A DNA stretch of 7,251 nucleotides. Origin: CANCDA01 sp043757205. GTDB lineage: Bacteria; Pseudomonadota; Gammaproteobacteria; Burkholderiales; Burkholderiaceae_C. Of the stretch, positions 1-5,967 are shown in pieces. Made by a program: the position numbers and the translations under genes. Each line of letters opens with the position of its first letter. The stretch's first letter is position 1. The DNA is taken from the NCBI GenBank assembly GCA_043757205.1, contig JAYVPU010000129.1, positions 1-7,251 of the forward strand. Direction: 5' to 3'. Below the pieces are notes generated by a model. That model searched no databases, was not told where the DNA came from, and saw only the letters and a list, made by a program, of their open reading frames with translations.

Positions 1-986
1 GCGTGGGTCCAGCTAAAAAATTCAGACTTGGCACGTGCCTCATAGCGTGACACCTTGAGGGCGCGGTGCCATGATCGATGCAGATCTTCATCCAGGGCAC
101 CACCATAAACATGCTGATCCGCTGATCCAAGCACCTCCAATGGCCCGTCAACTGGATACGCAGCAACGGGTGTGCCGGTAGCCATGGCTTCCAACATGAC
201 TAGGCCAAAAGTCTCCGACTTGCTGGGCATGACAAACACATCAGCCGCTGCATACACCTGTGCAAGTTCATCTCGCGGCAAAATACCCAGCCAGCGAACC
301 CAAGGATAGCGTGATTTAAGGCTGGCATCCAATGGCCCAACCCCACAAACGACCTTGCTACCAGGAACGTCCAGCTTCAAAAAGGCTTCGATGTTCTTCT
401 CGTAAGACACGCGACCAACAAACAAGGACACTGGCCGATCCAAGCCATTCAAAGCAGGATGATCGCCACAGATTTCACGAAACGAAAAAAAACTCAAATC
501 TACGCCATGCGTCCATCTGCGCAAATTTCTGAAACCACGCTTCTCCAGCATGAGAAGAACACTCTGCGTGGGTACCATCACACCGGATGAAGGTTTATGA
601 AAATGACGAAATAAGGCGTAGCCCCAAGCGAGCGGGACTTTCAGCGCTATGTTGAGAATTTCCGGAAATTTGGTGTGAAACGCCGTAGTGAAAGACAAAC
701 TCCGTTTAAGACAGTAAGCGCGCGCTGCCCACCCCAAAGGACCTTCGGTTGCAATATGAATGGCCTCAGGCTCCAAAGCATCAACCATCGCTTGCATTTG
801 ATTTTTCGGACGTACGGCCAAGTCAATCCCATCGTAGCCAGGGCAAGGCTTCGTCTTGAACAACCCAGGGTGAATGACTTCAACTTGATGACCGATTTGT
901 TCAATCTCACGTACCAACTCAACCAATGTGGTGACCACACCATTGACTTGGGGTTGCCAGGCGTCTGTGATCAATGCGATCTTCAT
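1..986 (-). CDS. GT4-family glycosyltransferase, Agt-like (candidate diacylglycerol glycosyltransferase), partial
   Basis: The reading frame is open from an ATG at 986 to the left window edge (328 codons, C-terminus missing). It has the GT-B/GT4 layout. The N-terminal Rossmann half opens with MKIALITDAW and contains QPQVNGVVTT (residues 11-20), the acceptor-side loop typical of MgtA/SqdX/PimB-like lipid glycosyltransferases. The C-terminal half has GRVSYEKN (191-198; Arg192 and Lys197 in nucleotide-sugar phosphate positions) and an E-x7-E motif, Glu258 to Glu266, within SKSETFGLVMLEA. The start is fixed by an ATGA overlap (4 bases) with the upstream phosphoesterase stop, implying translational coupling; no good ribosome binding site is visible. 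Known background: in alphaproteobacteria and marine heterotrophs, PlcP is often paired with a glycosyltransferase (Agt) that glycosylates the released diacylglycerol during phosphate starvation. Inferred here: the same role at the cytoplasmic membrane. The sugar and acceptor cannot be read from sequence. A mannosyltransferase in cell-surface glycan synthesis is the alternative. The family call is secure, the substrate is not. Confidence 0.85.
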   Translation of the reverse strand, partial: MKIALITDAWQPQVNGVVTTLVELVREIEQIGHQVEVIHPGLFKTKPCPGYDGIDLAVRPKNQMQAMVDALEPEAIHIATEGPLGWAARAYCLKRSLSFTTAFHTKFPEILNIALKVPLAWGYALFRHFHKPSSGVMVPTQSVLLMLEKRGFRNLRRWTHGVDLSFFSFREICGDHPALNGLDRPVSLFVGRVSYEKNIEAFLKLDVPGSKVVCGVGPLDASLKSRYPWVRWLGILPRDELAQVYAAADVFVMPSKSETFGLVMLEAMATGTPVAAYPVDGPLEVLGSADQHVYGGALDEDLHRSWHRALKVSRYEARAKSEFFSWTH

Positions 987-1855
987 GCTGTAACCACCGT
1001 GGTATTAGGCGCTGGCTCTTGAACTTCATGGGTTGCCGTCCATTGGAAGAGTTCCAATCGTCCATCTAGGTGCTCCATCAATGCACTGCGACTCTCAACC
1101 CAATCGCCATCATTGCAATACAGGATGCCATTGATGTCCCGCATTTCGGCTCGGTGAATGTGACCACAAACCACCCCGTGGTGTCCCCGTTTACGTGCTT
1201 CATTGGCCACGGCCACCTCGAAGTCGGTGATGAAATTCAAAGCCTTTTTCACTTTATTCTTCAGGTAGCCAGAAAGCGACCAATACGGCAAACCCAAGCG
1301 CGCGCGCAGATAGTTCAAGTGGCGATTCAGCTTGAGGGTGAATTCGTACAAGTTGTCGCCGACGAAGGCCAACCACTTGGCGCATTGAATAACGCCATCA
1401 AAATAATCACCGTGAGTCACCCACAACCGGCGCCCGTCAGCCAGCGTGTGAACCGCATCATCGACCACGTCAATGCCACCAAACTGATGACCGATGAAGC
1501 CACGCGCAAATTCGTCATGGTTGCCAGGGACAAAAATCACCCTGCATCCCTTGCGAGCCCGACGCAAGAGCTTTTGCACCACGTCGTTGTGTGCTTGCGG
1601 CCAATACCAACGGCGGCGTAACTGCCAACCATCCACCATATCGCCAACCAGATAAAGATAATCGCTCGGGTGCGTGCGCAGGAATTCCAACAAAGGTTCG
1701 GCTTGGCAACCTGGCGTGCCCAGGTGCACATCCGAAATGAAAATGGCGCGGTAGCGCTTTTGTCCAGGAGGATGGTCGTCTTCATGCCCATCTTCTTCCG
1801 ACCTAAAACCATTGCTCCAGGATTCCATGGCGTCAAGAGCCGCTCTCATCAGCAC
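983..1855 (-). CDS. plcP: Calcineurin-like metallophosphoesterase, PlcP-like phospholipase candidate (COG2908, LpxH-related)
   Basis: This 290-residue protein carries all five metallophosphoesterase blocks for a two-metal centre: SDVH (Asp42, His44), GDMVDGW (Asp72), GNHDEF (111-116), THGDYFDG (His148) and GHIH (231-234). A DGDWVES block follows at 249-255. Automatic annotation would probably say UDP-2,3-diacylglucosamine diphosphatase. Genuine LpxH instead has GNRDF in block three and GHTH in block five, and lacks the long central segment seen here (about 151-215, with KWLAFVGDNLYE and GLPYWSLSGYLKNKVKKA). I recall that segment and the DGDWVES block from rhizobial PlcP-type proteins, which cleave phosphatidylcholine or phosphatidylethanolamine to diacylglycerol. 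Position between olsB and a GT4 gene downstream of phoX supports this. The start is uncertain. GTG at 1855 gives 290 residues. ATG at 1849 forms a TGATG junction with the olsB stop and is better spaced from the upstream GGGG, so it may be the real start (288 residues). Residues up to about 34 are acidic, His-rich and outside the domain. The fold is certain; the phospholipase role is inferred. Confidence 0.7.
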   Translation of the reverse strand: MLMRAALDAMESWSNGFRSEEDGHEDDHPPGQKRYRAIFISDVHLGTPGCQAEPLLEFLRTHPSDYLYLVGDMVDGWQLRRRWYWPQAHNDVVQKLLRRARKGCRVIFVPGNHDEFARGFIGHQFGGIDVVDDAVHTLADGRRLWVTHGDYFDGVIQCAKWLAFVGDNLYEFTLKLNRHLNYLRARLGLPYWSLSGYLKNKVKKALNFITDFEVAVANEARKRGHHGVVCGHIHRAEMRDINGILYCNDGDWVESRSALMEHLDGRLELFQWTATHEVQEPAPNTTVVTA

Positions 1856-2673
1856 CCCAAGAAATGTTTGCGATAACGGGCGGGCATCTCCGACAGGCGA
1901 AGCAATATCGGCAGATCGGCTGAGTTGAAATCTGGATCCCAGGCCGGTGCGCCCATCACCTTGGCCCCCAGGCGCAGATAGCCCTTAATCAAGGCCGGTG
2001 GCTTGACATCCAGCGTGCAGTCCAATCGGTCAATGGCCAGCGGAAAACGAGGCCGAACATGGTATTCAATGGGTGCCAGGTGGGTTTCTTTAAGTTGATG
2101 CCACACGCTGGCTGCCTCATCCCCGCTCACCACACCGTTGTGCAACAGGGGGATGCTGGCACAGCCAATCAGGGTGTCGAACTGGTTACGGTGGGTGAAC
2201 TCAATCACGCCACCCATCAAAGCCAAGATGACTGTGCCTTGCCGATGGGCCGGGTGCACGCAGCTTCGACCCACCTCAACCATGCGCTCACGGACAGCGC
2301 GCAGGCGAACCAGATCGAATTCGATATCGCTGTAGGTGCTGCCCGCACGTTTGGCTTGCGTGGGCGTGAGCACGCGGTAAGTGCCTATCACCGCCTGAGT
2401 GATGGCGTCACGCACCAAAAGGTGCTCACAGTAGTCGTCAAACAAATCGACGTCATGGCCGGGCAAGGTGGTTGCCAGGCGTGCGCCCATTTCGATGGCA
2501 AAAACTTGATACCTCAGGCGTTGCGCTTCGCGCACTTCGTCCAGATGCTTCGCCCACGTGACCACAATGCCGCTGTGGGGCGCTTGAGCAACTGGGCTTT
2601 CAGGTCGGTGAAGTGACCCCCTGGGCAAGGCAATGGGTGACAGCGGATAGGTTGGATTGGGAAGTTCGTTCAT
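1849..2673 (-). CDS. olsB: L-ornithine N-alpha-acyltransferase (OlsB-like, GNAT fold)
   Basis: The product is 274 residues, the usual OlsB/COG3176 length. Family features in order: RLRYQVFAIEMGA (52-64), LFDDYCEHLLV (77-87), GTYRVL (97-102), the acyl/CoA-binding region EVGRSCVHPAHR (133-144), LIGCASI (168-174), and a C-terminal PPALIKGYLRLGA (225-237) followed by GAPAWDPDFNSAD (241-253) and RYRKHF (266-271). Known for the family: transfer of a 3-hydroxyacyl chain from acyl carrier protein to the alpha-amino group of ornithine, giving lyso-ornithine lipid. A second O-acyltransferase (OlsA) completes the lipid and is not encoded in this window. Ornithine lipid contains no phosphorus and commonly replaces phospholipids under phosphate limitation. 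The gene lies 50 bp after phoX on the same strand, with a strong ribosome binding site, and its stop overlaps the next gene, so co-transcription is very likely. A more divergent N-acyltransferase using another amino acid (for example glutamine or lysine) cannot be excluded. Confidence 0.85.
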   Translation of the reverse strand: MNELPNPTYPLSPIALPRGSLHRPESPVAQAPHSGIVVTWAKHLDEVREAQRLRYQVFAIEMGARLATTLPGHDVDLFDDYCEHLLVRDAITQAVIGTYRVLTPTQAKRAGSTYSDIEFDLVRLRAVRERMVEVGRSCVHPAHRQGTVILALMGGVIEFTHRNQFDTLIGCASIPLLHNGVVSGDEAASVWHQLKETHLAPIEYHVRPRFPLAIDRLDCTLDVKPPALIKGYLRLGAKVMGAPAWDPDFNSADLPILLRLSEMPARYRKHFLGC

Positions 2674-2678
2674 GTGTA

Positions 2679-2684
2679 CTCCTT
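2679..2684 (-). promoter_or_regulatory. olsB ribosome binding site
   Basis: AAGGAG lies five bases upstream of the olsB ATG at 2673. It is a near-perfect Shine-Dalgarno sequence and fixes that start. It gives olsB its own strong translation initiation, unlike the two downstream genes, which rely on overlaps. The 50-bp gap holding it (2674-2723) shows no obvious promoter or terminator. Confidence 0.75.
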
Positions 2685-2723
2685 CTTGGTTTGGTATGCG
2701 GTTCTTTGTGTTTCAAATGTTGT

Positions 2724-4640
2724 TCACGTGCCCACCATGCCGCCATCACGGCGGCGAATGGCCACAGTCGCTGAGCGTGGACGCCCACCCTTCGCACCAT
2801 CAGGCCAATGGCTGATGGCCTGGGGCGCAGCCGAGTCGCTGCGCTCGCTGGCAGTCTCACCGGGGTGCTGGATGTTGATGAAGACCGTGCGCCGGTCTGA
2901 CGTGAACGTGATGCCCGTGATCTCGCACCCCTTGGGCCCGGTCAAAAAACGTTTGGTCTCGCCGGTGAATGGGTCTGCACACAACATCATGTTGTTGCCC
3001 ATGTTTTTATAAGCCCCTTGGTGCATGGCCGAAGTCGATACATCGGTCTGAATCCACAGAAGGCCGCCCGCATCAAAGGTCAAACCATCCGGGCTGCCGT
3101 ACATGTCGCCTTTGATATCGCCCCGGTGTTCAGGTTGATCAGCACGGGGATCGCCCGCCAGTGCAAACTGCATCCAGCGAAATTCCGTCGCAGAGGCATC
3201 GCTACCCCGGGCTGAACCTTCGCGCCAGCGAATGATGTGGCCCATGATGTTGTCGGCACGGGGATTGACCTCATCCACCGGCCGACTGGGTTGACCGCGT
3301 TGGCTGTTGTTGGTCAGTGTGGCAAACACTTCTCCGGTATGTGGGTGCACGGCCATCCATTCGGGGCGATCCATCGGCGTGGCCCCCGCCACGTCAGCGG
3401 CTTGGCGCGTGTGGATCAATACATCGGCTTGTGTGGCAAAGCCCTTGTCCGCAGTGAGTCCGTTTTCACCTTGCACCAAAGCCAGCCAGCGTCCTTGTCC
3501 GTTAGCTTCGAAACGAGCCACGTACAGCGTGCCATGGTCCAGCAAAGTCTTGTTGGCGGCATAGCCACCAGGACGAACCTTGTCGCGCGAGACATACTTG
3601 TAGATGTACTCGAATCGTTCGTCGTCACCCATGTACACGACCACCCGCCCGTCTTTCGTCAGCGTGGTGGTGGCCCCTTCGTGCTTGATGCGGCCCAAGG
3701 CCGTGCGCTTGATGGGCGTTTGCATCGGGTCCATAGGGTCAACCTCAATCACCCATCCAAAGCGATAGGGCTCGTTGGGGTGCTTGGCGGCATCAAAGCG
3801 CTCGTCATGCTCGTGCCAGCGGTAACCCCAGCCCTTGTGGCGCAACCCGTAACGCTTGTCGGATGCAGTGGGTTGCTCGGAGGCTGAGAAGTAGCCATTC
3901 CAGTTCTCTTCGCAGGTCAGAAAAGAACCCCAGGGCGTATCACCCGCCGCGCAGTTGTTCAAGGTGCCCAAAACCCGCGTACCACTGGGGTCAGCAGCTG
4001 TTTTGAGTAGCTCGTGACCGCTGGCTGGCCCGCTCAACACCACAGGGGTGTTGGCGGTAATGCGTCGCGCATAACGGGAACTAGGCATGACATGCCACCG
4101 CCCTTGGCGCTCAATGATTTCAATGACGCTCACCCCGTGTGCAGCCTGGGATTTGCGCACTTTATTCGCCGACCAGTTCGCCATGCCGTCTACGTGCAAC
4201 AAACCGTCATCGGTGTACTCGTGGTTGATCGCCAACAGGCCGTGACGGGGGTTGCCGTCAATGGGGAAGAACGACATGCCGTCGTGGTGCATGCCTGCCT
4301 GTAGGCTTTGCTCTTCCCAGGTGTTGGATCCATCCGGCTTGAACAAGGGCACACCAGCTGCAGAACCCACTGGGTCACCCCAGCGGTACAGCACCTCGGC
4401 CACATACTCAGCTGGCACAACCAGGGTATCGGCCGTTGAGATGGGCACTGACGTGAAACCTAAAGGCTTGCCGCTGGCCGTACTGGCTCCCAGAGAATGC
4501 GAACCCATCAGCATGGCAACGGCTGCACCGCTACACTTCAACACGTGCCGACGCGTGATGTCCAGCGCATGAATGCCAGGCTGGTTGCTGATGTTCACGC
4601 CTTCATCCGATTCGAAATCTCTGCCGTATCCTTGTCCCAT
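2724..4640 (-). CDS. phoX: PhoX-family alkaline phosphatase, Tat-exported
   Basis: This 638-residue protein (formerly DUF839) should hydrolyse phosphomonoesters in the periplasm or outside the cell and release phosphate. A twin-arginine signal is visible: TRRHVLK (29-35), then a hydrophobic stretch to about residue 50, preceded by a 28-residue n-region. Conserved PhoX blocks follow: NNC (228-230) and TPWGSFLTCEENW (235-247), with the Cys and paired Glu residues conserved at the metal site; GRIKHEGA (316-323); YMGDDERFEYIYKY (336-349); PEW (426-428); SPDGLTFD (516-523) with LLWIQTD (527-533); and GCEITGITFT (571-580) ending with FINIQHPGE (587-595). Known for the family: a calcium and iron cofactor, which explains Tat export of the folded protein, and typical induction by PhoB. 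The ATG at 4640 is chosen because AGGAG lies six bases upstream and the Tat signal is then complete. It is the first gene of the lipid-remodelling unit, and a four-repeat Pho-box-like array lies about 47 bases upstream of its start. No missing block or frameshift was seen. Confidence 0.95.
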   Translation of the reverse strand: MGQGYGRDFESDEGVNISNQPGIHALDITRRHVLKCSGAAVAMLMGSHSLGASTASGKPLGFTSVPISTADTLVVPAEYVAEVLYRWGDPVGSAAGVPLFKPDGSNTWEEQSLQAGMHHDGMSFFPIDGNPRHGLLAINHEYTDDGLLHVDGMANWSANKVRKSQAAHGVSVIEIIERQGRWHVMPSSRYARRITANTPVVLSGPASGHELLKTAADPSGTRVLGTLNNCAAGDTPWGSFLTCEENWNGYFSASEQPTASDKRYGLRHKGWGYRWHEHDERFDAAKHPNEPYRFGWVIEVDPMDPMQTPIKRTALGRIKHEGATTTLTKDGRVVVYMGDDERFEYIYKYVSRDKVRPGGYAANKTLLDHGTLYVARFEANGQGRWLALVQGENGLTADKGFATQADVLIHTRQAADVAGATPMDRPEWMAVHPHTGEVFATLTNNSQRGQPSRPVDEVNPRADNIMGHIIRWREGSARGSDASATEFRWMQFALAGDPRADQPEHRGDIKGDMYGSPDGLTFDAGGLLWIQTDVSTSAMHQGAYKNMGNNMMLCADPFTGETKRFLTGPKGCEITGITFTSDRRTVFINIQHPGETASERSDSAAPQAISHWPDGAKGGRPRSATVAIRRRDGGMVGT

Positions 4641-4646
4641 GATTAA

Positions 4647-4651
4647 CTCCT
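4647..4651 (-). promoter_or_regulatory. phoX ribosome binding site
   Basis: AGGAG stands six bases before the phoX ATG at 4640. It is a strong Shine-Dalgarno match and decides the phoX start. Confidence 0.75.
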
Positions 4652-4687
4652 GTTGCTTTAGTGATGTGAGGAGTGTGAAAGGCTCGC

Positions 4688-4727
4688 GTGACGTGTTGAT
4701 GGCAATTTTGTGTCACCTGAATGACAT
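4688..4727 (-). promoter_or_regulatory. Tandem Pho-box-like array (four half-sites), candidate PhoB operator
   Basis: Read on the minus strand towards phoX, four 7-mers occur at an exact 11-bp period, separated by 4-base spacers: ATGTCAT (4727-4721), GTGACAC (4716-4710), TTGCCAT (4705-4699) and ACGTCAC (4694-4688). Against the E. coli PhoB half-site CTGTCAT/C, matches are 6/7, 5/7, 5/7 and 5/7. Two half-sites make one Pho box, so this would be two adjacent boxes. The array ends 47 bases before the phoX start. The same outer pair also reads as the inverted repeat TGTCA-N6-TGACA (4711-4726), so it could serve arsC in the other direction, or be the operator of another dimeric regulator. I could not assign a convincing -10 element in either direction. 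Confidence 0.6.
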
Positions 4728-4774
4728 AAACATTGGGTAAGGTACAGGGCTGAAATCGTTCACTTTTTAAAACC

Positions 4775-5281
4775 ATGACCACCCCGAAAAAACCGCTCAA
4801 CGTGCTTTTTTTATGCACCCACAATTCGGCGCGCAGCATCCTGGCTGAAGCCCTGCTCCATCACCTTGGGCAAGGCCGTTTCAAGGCCTTCTCGGCCGGC
4901 AGCAGCCCACGGGATCATCAGCAACCCAACCCAGTGGGTTTGCACGTCTTGCGGGAAGCGGGTATTGCTACCGATGGCCTGCGCAGCAAGAGTTGGGATG
5001 AGTTTGCAGGCGCTGATGCACCGCAGATGGACCTCATCATCACGGTCTGCGACAACGCAGCCGGTGAGGTCTGCCCTTACTGGCCGGGGCACCCCGCCAC
5101 GGCGCACTGGGGCTATGCCGATCCCTCTGCGATGGAGGGAACAGCAGAACAAAAACTAGCGGCCTTTCGGCAAACCCTGCAAGCCATCCGGCACCGCTTG
5201 AGCTTGCTGATCAATCTGTCCGATGAGCGGCTGGAACAAACGGCACTGGAGCACAGCGCACGCAGCTTGGCCAACACATGA
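4775..5281 (+). CDS. arsC: Arsenate reductase, thioredoxin-coupled ArsC / low-molecular-weight phosphatase fold
   Basis: The 168-residue protein reduces arsenate to arsenite in the cytoplasm. The P-loop at the N-terminus is the C-x5-R motif CTHNSAR (Cys14 to Arg20), where Cys14 would attack arsenate. Two further cysteines, Cys92 and Cys100 in VCDNAAGEVCP, match the pair that relays the disulfide to thioredoxin in the S. aureus ArsC type. The general-acid segment is YADPSA (Asp116, Pro117). The two extra cysteines and the adjacent channel gene favour ArsC over a tyrosine phosphatase. No Shine-Dalgarno sequence is visible before the ATG at 4775 (the preceding bases are T/A-rich), so initiation may be weak or the transcript leaderless. 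The gene is divergent from phoX across 134 bp and overlaps the next gene by 4 bases (ATGA). No arsR repressor gene is present in the window. Confidence in the arsenate-reductase call is high. Confidence 0.88.
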   Translation: MTTPKKPLNVLFLCTHNSARSILAEALLHHLGQGRFKAFSAGSSPRDHQQPNPVGLHVLREAGIATDGLRSKSWDEFAGADAPQMDLIITVCDNAAGEVCPYWPGHPATAHWGYADPSAMEGTAEQKLAAFRQTLQAIRHRLSLLINLSDERLEQTALEHSARSLANT

Positions 5282-5967
5282 ACGCAACGACACATTCTTT
5301 AAAGACGCCCAGCTTCAAGCAAAAACTCGGTGCCGAATTTGCAGGCACTGCGGCGCTGCTGTGTGCCGTGGTGGGCTCGGGCATCATGGCCGAGCGCTTG
5401 GCGGGCGGGAATAACGCCGTCGCGCTTCTGGCGAATACGCTGGCCACAGTGTTTTCGCTCTTCGTTTTGATTGAGATTTTTGGCCCCATCAGTGGGGCGC
5501 ATTTCAACCCCTTGGTCACTCTTGTGACTCTTTTTGCAAAGGTAAAACAAGCTGAAGATAAGGAAAATAATGCACAAGCAGCTATTTTTTTGATAGCTAC
5601 GCAGTTGATGGGCGCCGCCGTTGGCACCTGGCTTGCGCACGCCATGTTTGGTTTGGATCTGTTGCAAACCAGTCAAAAATTGCGCGGCGGTTTAGGCCAG
5701 TGGATCGCCGAGGCGGTGGCCACTGGTGGACTGATTTTTGTGATCTTGCGCTCACCACCCGGCAAGGCCAGCTTGCTGGTGGCCTGCTACATCGGTGCGG
5801 CCTACTGGTTCACGGCCAGCACCTCGTTTGCCAACCCGGCTGCGGTGCTGGGACGCTTGTTGAGCGACAGCTTTGCCGGTATTGCCCCCGCCAGTGCACC
5901 CGGGTTTGTGTTGGCACAGTGCCTGGGTGCGTTGGTCGGCGCCAGTCTCTCGAAACGATTTGACTAA
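5278..5967 (+). CDS. aqpS: Aquaporin-family (MIP) channel, AqpS-like arsenite exit channel
   Basis: The 229-residue membrane protein has the MIP two-repeat layout. TM1 (about 17-37) includes GAEFAGTAALL. The first half-loop carries HFNPLV (75-80) with NPL in place of NPA. The second half-loop carries SFANPAAVLGR (183-193) with canonical NPA and the following Arg193. The last helix spans about 205-224. Translation is coupled to arsC through an ATGA overlap. Known precedent: in Sinorhizobium meliloti an aquaglyceroporin (AqpS) beside ArsC lets arsenite leave down its gradient, replacing a pump. The same role is inferred here from the pairing. Residues about 86-107 are encoded by an AT-rich stretch (27 G/C of 80 bases at 5521-5600) and include a charged, low-hydrophobicity piece, AKVKQAEDKENNAQ, that I estimate is several residues longer than usual in this loop. 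It coincides with a palindromic repeat. The stop overlaps the glmM stop by 4 bases. Transport of water, glycerol or another metalloid remains possible. Confidence 0.83.
   Translation: MNATTHSLKTPSFKQKLGAEFAGTAALLCAVVGSGIMAERLAGGNNAVALLANTLATVFSLFVLIEIFGPISGAHFNPLVTLVTLFAKVKQAEDKENNAQAAIFLIATQLMGAAVGTWLAHAMFGLDLLQTSQKLRGGLGQWIAEAVATGGLIFVILRSPPGKASLLVACYIGAAYWFTASTSFANPAAVLGRLLSDSFAGIAPASAPGFVLAQCLGALVGASLSKRFD
5541..5600. repeat. AT-rich palindromic repeat (Comamonadaceae-type) embedded in the aquaporin gene
   Basis: The core AGCTAT-TTTTTTG-ATAGCT (5580-5598) has two perfect 6-base arms and a 7-base loop. It is flanked by GCACAAGC on one side and by A-rich sequence running back to about 5541. 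On the minus strand it reads GCTATCAAAAAAATAGC then TGCTTGTGC, which resembles a short intergenic repeat I recall as frequent in Comamonadaceae genomes. GC drops to about 34% over 5521-5600, compared with about 50% before and about 62% after. The outer limits are approximate. Here it is in frame and translated. Confidence 0.55.

Noticed and set aside
1..986. Possible broken or frameshifted gene.
   Set aside because: Manual translation from the ATG at 986 gives an uninterrupted glycosyltransferase to the window edge. It is truncated only by the window.
1070..1621. A 183-codon open frame on the plus strand.
   Set aside because: It is the complement of the phosphoesterase gene, whose five metal-binding blocks are intact on the other strand.
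2059..2616. A 185-codon open frame on the plus strand.
   Set aside because: It lies entirely antisense to olsB, whose protein has clear family motifs. The translation has no recognisable domain and is a by-product of GC-rich coding sequence.
3237..3887. A 216-codon open frame on the plus strand.
   Set aside because: It is antisense to the conserved middle of phoX, with no plausible domain and no ribosome binding site that I could see.
4700..4774. Possible sigma-70 promoter for arsC (TTGATG at 4696-4701; CATAAA at 4724-4729).
   Set aside because: The hexamers do not pair at a 16-18 base spacing and the -10 candidates are poor, so no promoter is annotated.
4928..4940. Perfect short palindrome AACCCA-G-TGGGTT.
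   Set aside because: It lies inside arsC with a one-base loop, no T tract and normal codons. It is probably chance and not an operator or terminator.
4775..5281. Protein tyrosine phosphatase acting in polysaccharide export.
   Set aside because: The fold is shared, but the extra Cys92/Cys100 pair and the overlapping aquaporin gene fit arsenate reductase better.
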